A stretch of 64,000 nucleotides of DNA from Bacteriovoracaceae bacterium UBA6200. GTDB lineage: Bacteria > Bdellovibrionota > Bacteriovoracia > Bacteriovoracales > Bacteriovoracaceae. Within the stretch, counting starts at the first letter, position 1. Each line of letters opens with the position of its first letter. Made by a program: the position numbers and the translations under genes. Under the pieces are notes generated by a model. That model saw only the letters and a program-made list of their open reading frames with translations. It was not told the origin of the DNA and ran no database searches. Below, piece by piece: positions 42,988 through 51,810 of this stretch. The DNA lies in assembly GCA_002422605.1 (NCBI GenBank), contig DISW01000006.1, positions 68,665-132,664 on the forward strand. The letters are read 5' to 3'.

Positions 42988-45900
42988 TTTTTCTTCATTT
43001 CTAGGATTGATCTTCTTAACTCTTCCATGTCTTTTGCATGCTGGACCTTGATGGCATCAACTTCATTTTGAAGTTTGTGGTTCTGTTCTTCCAAAGATGC
43101 AATTTTACGCTCTAGTATTTTTCTTTCTTCGCTTTCTTTTTTAGAATAATTGAAAAGCTCTTTAATACTCTCAACCAGTAAGGCGGTGATGTTACCGTAT
43201 TGAACTGACTTAAATCCGTCTTTTCCTGTCGAAACCAATTCAGGAACATGCTTTTCAACGTCCTGAGCGATAAAACCGTAGGTGCGGCCTTTTGGCATAT
43301 TCCTTTCCGGATACTCGTCATGCCTCCAATCAAATGTCACTCCTTCCAATTTACTTACTTTCTCTAAGGGGGATGAAACCAATTGGATATTTTCCTTTAA
43401 ACGAGCATCTGAAGTATACTCGTAGGCCACAGCAAGAACCTTACCATTAACATGTAGTTTTTCAGTTGGGGTAGAAGTTCCAATTCCCACGTTCCCTGTC
43501 GTATCTTGTACAAACATCCCATTAATTGGACTTCCTGGAGAAAGCGAGGTCCCTGTAGGAGCATATCCATTTAAATAAAGTCCATTCGCATAGTTCATCC
43601 AGGCCCAAGTTCGACCATAAGTACCATCGGCCTTACTTGAATTTTTTATATAGAGTCCAGGATATGTGCTTCCCCTGATAGCGACATCACCACCTTCTAT
43701 ATCCAGTTTTGTATATGGAGTTGATGTACCAATCCCAACTAAACCCGCTGTCCGATAAACATTGCCTCCACTTTGTCCCCATTGGTTGGCCGCTCCACTG
43801 ACCTGGGTATCAACGTACTGTTTATTTACAGCATCGGTTAAGTTAACAGGAGCAAGTGGAATCTGTAAGCTCTGTGTAGGAAGCGCCGGATACACGATAC
43901 CATTAATTGTGGCCCCATTAACCAAAGCATTCTGTTTGTTATTAAAGGTAGTCCAATCAATGGCACTTAAATAACCATCCACCGCTGTTGTGGCCTTCGG
44001 AAGTGAGATCGCCGGAGTCGTTGTATTATTAAGGATGGAAAGTGGAGCCCCCACACTCACACTAGTAACAGTCCCCCCTGAGCCGGTAGCACTGATTTCA
44101 AAAACTCCTGCGCCGGTGTCATCAAAACTCACACCGGAACCAGCAGTTAAGGTTCTCGTTTCAGGAGTCAATCCTGTTTTACCAATTAAAATTTGACGAT
44201 CAGTTAAAGCTCCCGCTTCAACAATACTTCCTCCAGAAGAAACCATAATGCGGTTATTAGCAAGTGCTACTCCCGAGTTTGTTCCTCCACGAGATATTGG
44301 CAAAATCCCTGTCGTGATATCAACTGTTCCTAACATGGCATTGACCCAATTGGTGCCATCAAAACGAAGAAGATTACCAGAAGTCGGTGCAGAAAGGAGG
44401 ATCGGAGAATTTTTAATTCGATCAACAGAAAGAGTACTTGCAGTACCACTCACGTCACCGCTAAAGGAGCTGTCGGTTCCTAATTTATTACTGAAAGTAT
44501 TCCAATCAGTTGAACTTAAATAACCATCTGTCGTTGAATTGGACTTGCTAATGGAAATGTCCGGAATAGACGTATTATTGATAACTGTGAGCGGAGCTGA
44601 ACCTGTCACATTGGTAACCGTTCCACCGCTACCTATAGCAGAAATAATAATGCCACCAGCTGAGTTCGTAATATCAACTCCTGCCCCCGCAGATAAGTTC
44701 GCAGCTATAGGAGCATTCCCTGTAGAACCAATGAGAAGCTGACCGTTACTAAGAGAGGGAGATTCAATAAGAGCTGTTGGAGTAGAAAGAACGATTCGGC
44801 CCCCATTAAATGAAGAAGCTCCTGTTCCCCCTCTTTCTATTGGAAGAACCCCGGAGGTGATTTTTACAGCATCAAAACTTGGAAGATCTCCAGCAACGAT
44901 TGCTCCACTTACCCAATTTGAGCCATCGGATTTTAGAACATTTCCAGAGAGGCCAGGAGCAGTAAAGTCCAGAACACCGGTAGCACTATTATAAGATAAA
45001 GGCGAAGGCGAAGCGGTCGATATCGAAGATCGTGCCAGTGAATCCTTATAATAAAGATTTCCATTTTCAGGGACAGCAGATGTATCAAGATTAATCCATT
45101 TTTTTAAACCATTCAGAAAATGAGCATCAGTACCATCGCTGGGTAAATTATTTTCTTTGCTATTTAAAGCGCTGGTAAGACCCGCCACTTTAGTAAGAGC
45201 AATTGAATCGTCGGCCAGACTTGCAGTATCCGCAGAAGCTGATCCCCAGGATAACTTTCCATTAATATCTGTAATTAAGGCCTGTCCTGCCGCTGTACCT
45301 TTTGCTTTTGGTAATTCATATATGGTTGGCACAGCATCTGACGGTGCTTTAAACTCTACATAATTTAAATTATTTGATTGAATTCGAAGATTTCCTTTAA
45401 GAGCAATATTTCCAACCACATCGAGTTGTTCAGTAGGAGCAGAGGTTCCAATACCTACTTTACCAGTAGAAAATTGAATATCATTCGGGGCCACGTCAAT
45501 CCATTGAGATGAATTTACATTTCCTACTTTGGAATCTACATAGGCCTTATTGGCCACCTGGTTTAGAGATACAGGATCTGGAACACCATCTATAGTTCCA
45601 ACGCTTAGTGTGCCACCTGTTTTATCTAATTTTCCAGCAATCTGATTATCTAGCTTTCTCATCGCTTGAAAAATTGAATCCGCGCTTGTTACATTGGATC
45701 CTTCCACAGGAATATAGCCGTTGAGGATGGTCGCTAAGACATCAGTCATAAAAGTCGACCAGCTATTATCCCCTTTTAAATATTTAGATCCGTCACGCGT
45801 TCCTGCTAATTTAGAAGGATTAATATTGCCGGCGAGATGGCCGTCCTGGATTCCACCCATTTCAATTGAAATTGTCCCCGATGTGGTGATGGGGCCTCCC

Positions 45901-46433
45901 GATAGTCCAGCCCCAGTGTTGATTTGAGTAATCGTTCCATCCCCTGTTCCAGATTCATCTGAAGGTGTCCAGGCAGAACCATTCCATCTCAACACTTGCC
46001 CACTCGTCGCATCCATTTGAACCAGCTGTTTTGCAGACTGAGAAAAATGCGCATAGGGAATAGAGTGTAAGGCCTGATAAGAATATGTTTTGCCGGCCGT
46101 TAAATCCGTAACCTTGATTGCAAGGGTCTCATTATCTGGAGTGCTTGAAAGCACCTGGGAAAAAGTCATAGGAAAACAGTCTGGATCTATTTTTATATGG
46201 AAAACACCACTACTTAAACTTACTGAAGACAGATCTTGCCTGCATAGAACTGGCCCCATACCTGATGGCGTGGTGTAACCGAGCTCAACTCTTAAATCAA
46301 CTGGACCAGTTACGGGTGCCCCAGTAGGAGTGACTAATCTTCCTGAATAACTTAAAGACTTAGTTGCATAGGCCCAGGGAGAAGCCCCAAGAACAACCAG
46401 TAAGAAAGTGTATTTAAAAAAATTAGTATTCAT
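42984..46433 (-). CDS. Exported tail-fibre-like protein with S74 chaperone domain
   Basis: The 1149-residue product has an export signal (YTFLLVVLGASPWAYA). A long repetitive middle contains two clear copies of a phage-fibre unit (RGGTGASSFNGGRI and RGGTNSGVALANNRI, each followed by IGSTG/IGKTG and SGGTVTNV/SGGTVTSV blocks). YTSDARLKENIQ near residue 1010 begins an intramolecular chaperone domain (peptidase S74) containing YGFIAQDVEKHVPELV, then a C-terminal coiled coil. S74 domains drive trimerisation and then self-cleave before the conserved Ser. No phage genes are nearby, so this is probably a cell-surface fibre rather than a prophage remnant. It forms an operon with the fibrinogen-like protein. 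Confidence 0.88.
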   Translation of the reverse strand: MNTNFFKYTFLLVVLGASPWAYATKSLSYSGRLVTPTGAPVTGPVDLRVELGYTTPSGMGPVLCRQDLSSVSLSSGVFHIKIDPDCFPMTFSQVLSSTPDNETLAIKVTDLTAGKTYSYQALHSIPYAHFSQSAKQLVQMDATSGQVLRWNGSAWTPSDESGTGDGTITQINTGAGLSGGPITTSGTISIEMGGIQDGHLAGNINPSKLAGTRDGSKYLKGDNSWSTFMTDVLATILNGYIPVEGSNVTSADSIFQAMRKLDNQIAGKLDKTGGTLSVGTIDGVPDPVSLNQVANKAYVDSKVGNVNSSQWIDVAPNDIQFSTGKVGIGTSAPTEQLDVVGNIALKGNLRIQSNNLNYVEFKAPSDAVPTIYELPKAKGTAAGQALITDINGKLSWGSASADTASLADDSIALTKVAGLTSALNSKENNLPSDGTDAHFLNGLKKWINLDTSAVPENGNLYYKDSLARSSISTASPSPLSYNSATGVLDFTAPGLSGNVLKSDGSNWVSGAIVAGDLPSFDAVKITSGVLPIERGGTGASSFNGGRIVLSTPTALIESPSLSNGQLLIGSTGNAPIAANLSAGAGVDITNSAGGIIISAIGSGGTVTNVTGSAPLTVINNTSIPDISISKSNSTTDGYLSSTDWNTFSNKLGTDSSFSGDVSGTASTLSVDRIKNSPILLSAPTSGNLLRFDGTNWVNAMLGTVDITTGILPISRGGTNSGVALANNRIMVSSGGSIVEAGALTDRQILIGKTGLTPETRTLTAGSGVSFDDTGAGVFEISATGSGGTVTSVSVGAPLSILNNTTTPAISLPKATTAVDGYLSAIDWTTFNNKQNALVNGATINGIVYPALPTQSLQIPLAPVNLTDAVNKQYVDTQVSGAANQWGQSGGNVYRTAGLVGIGTSTPYTKLDIEGGDVAIRGSTYPGLYIKNSSKADGTYGRTWAWMNYANGLYLNGYAPTGTSLSPGSPINGMFVQDTTGNVGIGTSTPTEKLHVNGKVLAVAYEYTSDARLKENIQLVSSPLEKVSKLEGVTFDWRHDEYPERNMPKGRTYGFIAQDVEKHVPELVSTGKDGFKSVQYGNITALLVESIKELFNYSKKESEERKILERKIASLEEQNHKLQNEVDAIKVQHAKDMEELRRSILEMKKK

Positions 46434-46498
46434 AAATATCCAGAAACGTTTTTGTTAAAGATATTTTAACTCATTATATGAATGAAACCACTTGGCCC

Positions 46499-46537
46499 TG
46501 ATTTCTTAATGACTTATCGACAAGTCTTAAGAAATCA
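46499..46537. promoter_or_regulatory. Long interrupted palindrome between divergent genes
   Basis: TGATTTCTTAA-T-GACTT (46499-46515) and AAGTC-TTAAGAAATCA (46522-46537) form arms of 16 paired bases with one unpaired T and a 6-base loop. The element lies upstream of both the fibre operon (minus) and a DUF2905 gene (plus), so it is not a terminator for a neighbour. It may be an operator or a leader structure of the adhesin operon. Confidence 0.5.
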
Positions 46538-46634
46538 TAATTATAAGAAACCTAAATTTGGCATGAATTATTGGCGAACCGAGTGTTTTAATCAGTCAAG
46601 CTTATATGGTTAAACCTATGATATATAGAGACTC

Positions 46635-46868
46635 ATGAATTGGGATAAAACAAGCAAGATACTGTTTATGCTATCCGTGGCCCTTTTGGCAGCTGGATTA
46701 TTTTGGCAATTTTGGGGAAAGGACATACCTCGGAGCAAAATTCCTCTTGGTCGTCTCCCAGGCGATATTGTCATCAAAAAAGAAAATTCTTCTTTTTATT
46801 TTCCAATAGTAACCTGTCTCCTTATTTCCATACTGCTGTCATTACTCGTTAAATTTTTTAAGAAATGA
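46635..46868 (+). CDS. DUF2905-family small membrane protein
   Basis: The 77-residue protein has two membrane segments (KILFMLSVALLAAGLFWQF; FPIVTCLLISILLSLLVKF) joined by a loop with GRLPGDIVIKKENSSFYFP, the family's most conserved stretch. Function is unknown; members are small inner-membrane proteins, often found near ruv or metabolic genes. No good ribosome site is visible. Its stop is one base from the stop of the desaturase gene on the other strand. Confidence 0.85.
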   Translation: MNWDKTSKILFMLSVALLAAGLFWQFWGKDIPRSKIPLGRLPGDIVIKKENSSFYFPIVTCLLISILLSLLVKFFKK

Positions 46869-46869
46869 T

Positions 46870-48009
46870 TTATCGCCGTAAAGTAACTTCGGCCTGGACC
46901 ATCTGGTAATTACGAACAAGGTATTCCCACTGTTGCATACAGTTTTCGAATTCTTCCTTGGCCGCATCTATTTTGGTCTTAACTTCTTGCATGGCCAAAG
47001 TGCACATCTCTTCTTTGTTTTTTTTGTATTCGACTTTGAGTTCTTGAACTTTACTCATGGCCTCAATGACCTGAGCTTTAAGTTTTTCGACTTCAACCAA
47101 AACCATTTCAGGTAATTCAAATTTTGTTTTCAATTCTTTTACCTTCATTTGCATACGAGCTGCGAGAATTTTCTCTTGGGGTGTGAGTTTCAATTTATGA
47201 GTAAGACCGGCAAAACTTAGAGTTTTAATAAACCATTTTGTCGGATCGAAATGAAACCAACGGATCCCATTACGATAGTCTGTTTGAAAGTAATGGTGAA
47301 AATTATGATAACCTTCGCCAAAAGTAAGAAGGGCCATGAACCAACTATCTTTAGCAGAGTTCGTGTCTGTATATGGTGTCGATCCTAAGCAGTGGCAAAG
47401 AGAGTTAATAAAGAAAGTACAGTGGTGAGTAAGGACAATTCGACCAAATACTCCTATGGCCAAAGCTCCTAGATAAGAACCAAGGAAATAACCACCAACA
47501 AAAGTCGGCATAATTATTCCTATAACAATAGCTATGATCATATTGTACTTATGCTGCCACGCTATCAGCTTATCCTGACGAAAATCTTTTGCAAACCTTT
47601 CATGGACTGTTCCATTCTTCTTCAGAAGTACCCATCCCATATGGGCATGAAAAAAACCTTCGTTAATATTATAAGGATCCTCTGATGTATCCACTTTTAA
47701 ATGGTGCAGACGATGATCACTACACCATTTTAAAGCACTGTTTTCAAAGGAAGCAGAACCAAAAATCAAAAATAAAAATTTTAGGACAGGATGAGCATCG
47801 TAGGCCCGGTGTGCAAATAGGCGATGGTAACCCGCAGTTATTGAAATTCCGGTCAGTAAATAGAGTCCAAGTCCTAATAGAACTTGCCCGTAGTGAAATC
47901 CGTCAATTTTTATCCAAAAGAAAGTTAATACAATGGCCGCTATTGGAGTTAGCGATAGAAATAAAAAATTTATAAGATCTATATTTTTGAGAGAGTATTT
48001 TGATTGCAT
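46870..48009 (-). CDS. Acyl-CoA/lipid delta-9 fatty-acid desaturase with coiled-coil tail
   Basis: The 379-residue protein has the stearoyl-CoA-desaturase-type layout: membrane segments in pairs and the three His boxes GYHRLFAHRAYDAH, WCSDHRLHHLKVDTSEDPY and GEGYHNFHHYFQTDYRNG, which bind the di-iron centre. FEATURES after residue 280 form a Lys/Glu-rich coiled coil of about 90 residues not seen in the core family. It introduces a double bond into acyl chains at the inner membrane using O2. AGGTGA spaced five bases before the ATG at 48009 sets the start; a GTG three codons upstream is less likely. Confidence 0.88.
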   Translation of the reverse strand: MQSKYSLKNIDLINFLFLSLTPIAAIVLTFFWIKIDGFHYGQVLLGLGLYLLTGISITAGYHRLFAHRAYDAHPVLKFLFLIFGSASFENSALKWCSDHRLHHLKVDTSEDPYNINEGFFHAHMGWVLLKKNGTVHERFAKDFRQDKLIAWQHKYNMIIAIVIGIIMPTFVGGYFLGSYLGALAIGVFGRIVLTHHCTFFINSLCHCLGSTPYTDTNSAKDSWFMALLTFGEGYHNFHHYFQTDYRNGIRWFHFDPTKWFIKTLSFAGLTHKLKLTPQEKILAARMQMKVKELKTKFELPEMVLVEVEKLKAQVIEAMSKVQELKVEYKKNKEEMCTLAMQEVKTKIDAAKEEFENCMQQWEYLVRNYQMVQAEVTLRR

Positions 48010-48188
48010 TTGATTCACCTATTTATTTAAAACCTAAGGGGATTCTAACCTGATTTGAAATCTAAAAGCACGTGAATAAGAATGAAAAAAACCAAAAGAA
48101 CATCGTAATGGCCCTAATTCTCCACTGTTAAGCCACTAAATTCTAAAATTAAATATTGAATGCAGGGTGAACTTTTGCCCTCTTAGGA

Positions 48189-48857
48189 CTAAATTTCTTT
48201 ATATTTACAAATAGGCCCTGTCCGTTCCTCCCGCAACACCATAAGGATTTCAAAGTAGCGAAAAGAAGGAGGCTCATTATGTCCCGCTAAATGGTCGGAG
48301 CGAAGTTTTAAACACTTTGTTCGTAAGAGGAGATTCCAAAGATTTGGATTGTGGTCTAACTTGGCCTTAATCGCTCGTTTTATGAGTCTATAATGGAAAT
48401 CTGATCCTGCGGCATGATCGACATAATCAAAAAAATACCCAAACCAACTTATGTTACTTAGTTTATTGGACTGATAAATGGCGTTGGCCTCATTCCCTGC
48501 TTGCTTGGCCTCACGTCCAACCATCAGGGCGACTTCATGGCGAGAATACTTCCAACCAGCTATTGAATGACGTTCATCCTCTTTAATACTTGGGTCAGGA
48601 TATTTTAAGGACTGCCACAGGCCTTCAATTGAAGCAAAAAACATCCCATCCAGGAGAAAAGGCGTTGCTCCAAAATTCGAAAATATCCCCAATTCTGTGC
48701 GTTTAGAGAGGATCACCTCCCCTTCCTCAGCGTCTTGAGGAAGAATTTCCCAGGAGGAGGCGCTTTCACGTGGCACAGCTTCCCACCAACTGGGAGGAAA
48801 CTCCTGAGCACATAAGGGAAGTGACAAAAAGAGAAACAAGGTTCCAAAGAACTTCAT
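48189..48857 (-). CDS. Exported NADAR-like (ADP-ribose/NAD-related glycosidase) protein
   Basis: The 222-residue protein begins with an export signal (FFGTLFLFLSLPLCA). LGIFSNFGATPFLLDG then FASIEGLWQSLKYPD match the NADAR motif order (SNF, W/F-x-SxExxxQxxK), followed by helices with GREAKQAGNEAN and a final LRSDHLAGHNEPPSFRYFEIL. Cytoplasmic NADAR proteins hydrolyse riboflavin intermediates or ADP-ribose-type modifications. Export of one is unusual and suggests a secreted enzyme or effector. The ATG at 48857 was chosen for the signal. No partner gene is adjacent. Confidence 0.7.
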   Translation of the reverse strand: MKFFGTLFLFLSLPLCAQEFPPSWWEAVPRESASSWEILPQDAEEGEVILSKRTELGIFSNFGATPFLLDGMFFASIEGLWQSLKYPDPSIKEDERHSIAGWKYSRHEVALMVGREAKQAGNEANAIYQSNKLSNISWFGYFFDYVDHAAGSDFHYRLIKRAIKAKLDHNPNLWNLLLRTKCLKLRSDHLAGHNEPPSFRYFEILMVLREERTGPICKYKEI

Positions 48858-48992
48858 ATCCAGCAAAATGCATAAATAATTTAATGATGTCTAATTATTT
48901 TACACTTTCCCCGTCATAACTTTAGTTTCAGGCCAAAAAAAGCGGCATGAGATTTGCTCTACCTTATAAAAACAACTCTGAGGGGAGAATTT

Positions 48993-49631
48993 ATGAAAAA
49001 CTTAATCATCATGGCCACACTTGGTTTATTTTCTTTTTCATCATTCGCAGAAAGACATGTTCAATGCGAACTTAAAATAACAGAAAATGAAGTTAAATGC
49101 CCATTAGGTGTAGGTCTTTTCTGTTCTCAAAAAGACTTAAGAGAATCAAAAATTGTACTCAATAAAGATATCGCAGACGGACAAGTTCTAGAGGAATCTT
49201 TACCGTTAAACCGTGTTGTTCTCTTTCCTGGAACGAAGAAACAAGATAAGAATAATATTTACCTTTTTGAAGGTGATGATCGCGCCAGTAAATTACGTGA
49301 AGAAAAAGAAGTCGATCTGGTAGAATTTCAAAGTAAAGAAGAAATTCGATATAGCATTTCAAATGCAGGCAATACAACTCATATTGAATTTAGTAATGGT
49401 CAGTCTAAATACCGTTTTGCCATCACAGGCGAATTTAGCGGCGATCTTTATGGATGGATTCACGCAAATGTCTCTTCAGCAGATGACAGAAGCCGTGAAC
49501 TTTTACCCGTTTTGATTTCATGTAAACAGCTGAATTCTTCAGCGGTTGATGAATCTGAAATAAAGAAAAAGGCTATTGAAGATTATTTAAAAGAAAAAGA
49601 TTCCAAGAATAGTTCTGCTAAAGAAATTTAA
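48993..49631 (+). CDS. Exported protein of unknown function
   Basis: From the ATG at 48993 (AGGGGAG upstream) the product is 212 residues with an export signal (IIMATLGLFSFSSFA). The mature part is about 190 residues, acidic, beta-rich in appearance, with paired cysteines (VQCELK, VKCPLGVGLFCSQ, LISCKQL). It ends in a charged helix (EIKKKAIEDYLKEKDSK). No family is recognised. The facing hemerythrin gene shares its terminator. Confidence 0.7.
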   Translation: MKNLIIMATLGLFSFSSFAERHVQCELKITENEVKCPLGVGLFCSQKDLRESKIVLNKDIADGQVLEESLPLNRVVLFPGTKKQDKNNIYLFEGDDRASKLREEKEVDLVEFQSKEEIRYSISNAGNTTHIEFSNGQSKYRFAITGEFSGDLYGWIHANVSSADDRSRELLPVLISCKQLNSSAVDESEIKKKAIEDYLKEKDSKNSSAKEI

Positions 49632-49636
49632 TCATG

Positions 49637-49666
49637 AAACCGGCCCCAACTTAGGGGCCGGTTTCA
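49637..49666. terminator. Bidirectional terminator
   Basis: Perfect 12-bp arms GAAACCGGCCCC (49637-49648) and GGGGCCGGTTTC (49655-49666) enclose a 6-base loop; a short T run follows on the plus side and an A run lies upstream. It closes both the exported-protein gene (plus) and the hemerythrin gene (minus). Confidence 0.92.
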
Positions 49667-49674
49667 TTTAAAAG

Positions 49675-50205
49675 CTATACTCTCTTTTCATCACCAAGAT
49701 TTCTGATCTTTTCAACAAAACGCGGCGGCATCAAATTCACAACCATATCGAATGAATTTTTCATAACACCTTGATCAGAAACTTGTTCTTTCAATGACTG
49801 GAAGGCCTCCCCCATCATCCGAGCTTCCTCATCACTAAAGATTTTTCTCGCTTCCGAAAATATTTTTCCTTCTTCTTCCCTAATATGATGCTCAAGGGCA
49901 TCTTTCAGTTTTATCGCCGTGCTCTTCCAATCCATTTTCACACCTTCTTTGAATTGGAGACCCCGGAGCAATGTTTCAGCTTCCATATGTTCTTTAAAAG
50001 AGTGCATAACCTCTGTCTGATCTGAAACGGCCCGGATAGAATTATAAAAGACAGATTCTTCAGCACGAGCATGGGGAACAAGGGCCTGTTCGATTTGGGT
50101 CACCAAAACGGCACGGTAACTATCATCATCATTAAGAGCAATAAGTTCGTTTAAAAGGCTTTTAACCTCTTCGTGATCGTCTTTAAGAATTGAGTAAATG
50201 TCCAT
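49675..50205 (-). CDS. Hemerythrin-type (HHE) metal-binding protein
   Basis: The 176-residue cytoplasmic protein carries the iron ligands of an HHE/hemerythrin four-helix bundle: DDHEEVKSLL near the start, HARAEESVFY, KEHMEAETLL and HHIREEEGKIF. AGGAGGA precedes the ATG. Such proteins bind O2 or NO at a di-iron centre, or sense and detoxify them. The presence of qNOR and anaerobic RNR genes in the same window supports a role in oxygen or NO response, but no shared operator was confirmed. Confidence 0.88.
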   Translation of the reverse strand: MDIYSILKDDHEEVKSLLNELIALNDDDSYRAVLVTQIEQALVPHARAEESVFYNSIRAVSDQTEVMHSFKEHMEAETLLRGLQFKEGVKMDWKSTAIKLKDALEHHIREEEGKIFSEARKIFSDEEARMMGEAFQSLKEQVSDQGVMKNSFDMVVNLMPPRFVEKIRNLGDEKRV

Positions 50206-50374
50206 AAGTCCTCCTATTTAGAAGACAAGTGTCGCTTAAGAAAAAAGATTAAGGGAATTAATTCTTGCCTAAGATCAAATGACCTAAAACGAATCATGGT
50301 CTTAAAATAGTAGTCTTGAGAAATGTTTGGAATAAGAACCCTCTGTGTTACAAAGGTAACTTAGTTACTAGGTT

Positions 50375-50773
50375 TTATTTTTCGTCTCCAATACCATTGT
50401 CAAAGCGGCAAACGGCATCGGAAGAGCTAAAATTATTGTTTGAGGTTTTAACAGAAAAAGTTCCACTCTGGTCCAGGAAGTTACCTCTTATTGAAGCGGA
50501 ACCGTTCCTTCCCATTCCAACTAAAAATCTAAAAGTACCAGTAGATCTATTAAGCAAACGATTTGAAATATAAACATTAGAGAATTCTTCTGATCCATTG
50601 TCAGAATGAATTTCAATTTCTCCTGGGGCCTGTTTTAATTGAGAATGAAATTTATCAGCGTCGATTTTAACCGAAATGTACCCCTGATCTGAAGCGCAAT
50701 CAAAAGTATAAACTTCCTGTGCAAAAGAATTAAATGATAGAAATAAAGAAGTTATAAGTAGAACTGCTTTCAT
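50375..50773 (-). CDS. Small exported protein of unknown function
   Basis: The 132-residue product has an export signal (VLLITSLFLSFNSFA) and GGAG eight bases before the ATG. The mature part has two cysteines (FDCASD, AVCRFD), probably one disulphide, and alternating polar/hydrophobic strands (RFLVGMGRNGSASIRG), as in a small beta-sandwich. No family is recognised. Convergent read-through with the hemerythrin gene is possible because no terminator was found. Confidence 0.68.
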   Translation of the reverse strand: MKAVLLITSLFLSFNSFAQEVYTFDCASDQGYISVKIDADKFHSQLKQAPGEIEIHSDNGSEEFSNVYISNRLLNRSTGTFRFLVGMGRNGSASIRGNFLDQSGTFSVKTSNNNFSSSDAVCRFDNGIGDEK

Positions 50774-50816
50774 TTAAATACTCCAAAAGGTGATGAATTC
50801 GTCATACAATGGTCAG

Positions 50817-51794
50817 ATGAAAGTATTCTTTAATCCAGACGCATTATTAGGCCTTCCGGCCTATGGAATTCAAATTCCTATGACCGATGGACGAATCTTA
50901 AAAATTGTAGAATATCTGAATCAAAGAAACTACCCAATAATCTCAAATTATTTAAGTAGCTTTGAACTCTCTCGGCATGATCTGGCCCGGGTACACTCTG
51001 AAGATTATCTGAATCAGCTATTTGGGACTAAAGAAGATATTATTAAGATGGTAGCAAGTACTTTTGAGCTTATAAACTCTGATGGTACATACAACCGCTA
51101 TACTCCTAAGACTGCTTCGTACTCATTAGAAGAATTAGTCAGTAAAGTCTTGCTTCAAATAAAAGGCACTATGGCCTCCGCACGGGAAGCCTTAATCTCT
51201 GGTGAAAGTTATTATCTGGGCGGTGGATATCATCATGCAATGAGTTTCGGAGGACGTGGCTTCTGTATGCTAAATGACGTCGTCATTACTGCCAGATGGC
51301 TCCAGCATTTAGGTCTTGCGCGAAAAATATGGATTATTGATGTAGATGCTCACAAAGGCGATGGTACGGCGGAGCTTACCTTTGGAGATGATTCCATCAG
51401 AACCCTAAGCATACACATGGAAAAAGGCTGGCCTTTGGATTCTGGCACTTCTCAGGAGCCGTGGTTTATTTCAAGTGATGTGGAAATCGGAATTGCTGCT
51501 GGAGAAGAAAATTTTTATTTAAAAAAACTAGAGGAAGGACTCCATTCCTTAAAGAAATTAGACCAGGAGTATCCAGATCTTGCGATTGTGGTTCAAGGAA
51601 GTGATCCTTATGAGAAAGACCAACTTCCGAGTTCTGGCCTACTCAAGCTATCCAAAGAGGAAATGCTTCAGCGTGACCTCCTGGTATATAACTTTCTTAA
51701 AGAAAGAAAAATCTCCCAAACCTACGTGATGGCCGGAGGGTATGGGGAATTTGCCTATGAAGTTTATTGTGAGTTTTTTTCAAATATATTATGA
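50817..51794 (+). CDS. Histone-deacetylase-superfamily deacetylase
   Basis: The protein of about 325 residues shows the arginase/deacetylase fold signature: YHHAMSFGGRGFCMLND with the two active histidines, WIIDVDAHKGDGTAEL with the Zn-binding Asp and His, and VVQGSDPYEKDQLP with the second Zn-binding Asp. It should remove acetyl groups from lysines or from small acetylated amines (AcuC/AphA-like). I favour the ATG at 50817 because residues KVFFNPDALL match the family start; GTG 50790 and ATG 50793 are alternatives behind AAAAGG. It is cytoplasmic and divergent from the small secreted-protein gene. Confidence 0.85.
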   Translation: MKVFFNPDALLGLPAYGIQIPMTDGRILKIVEYLNQRNYPIISNYLSSFELSRHDLARVHSEDYLNQLFGTKEDIIKMVASTFELINSDGTYNRYTPKTASYSLEELVSKVLLQIKGTMASAREALISGESYYLGGGYHHAMSFGGRGFCMLNDVVITARWLQHLGLARKIWIIDVDAHKGDGTAELTFGDDSIRTLSIHMEKGWPLDSGTSQEPWFISSDVEIGIAAGEENFYLKKLEEGLHSLKKLDQEYPDLAIVVQGSDPYEKDQLPSSGLLKLSKEEMLQRDLLVYNFLKERKISQTYVMAGGYGEFAYEVYCEFFSNIL

Positions 51795-51810
51795 GATTAA
51801 AATTTGTAAA

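Noticed and set aside
43900..44860. Repeat array that might be a CRISPR
   Set aside because: Units are about 500 bases, protein-coding and imperfect; there are no short direct repeats with spacers or cas genes.
43762..46278. Series of plus-strand open frames of 60-90 codons across the fibre gene
   Set aside because: They are regularly spaced shadows of the repetitive S74 fibre gene and lack ribosome sites.
42984..46433. Prophage, suggested by the tail-fibre-like gene
   Set aside because: The protein has an export signal, and no capsid, portal, terminase or lysis genes are nearby.
49159..49377. 72-codon minus-strand open frame
   Set aside because: Antisense to the exported-protein gene at 48993-49631, which has a strong ribosome site and signal peptide.
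50290..50374. Short palindrome GTAAC-TTA-GTTAC after the small exported-protein gene
   Set aside because: Stem is only five bases and no T tract follows on the minus strand; not a convincing terminator.
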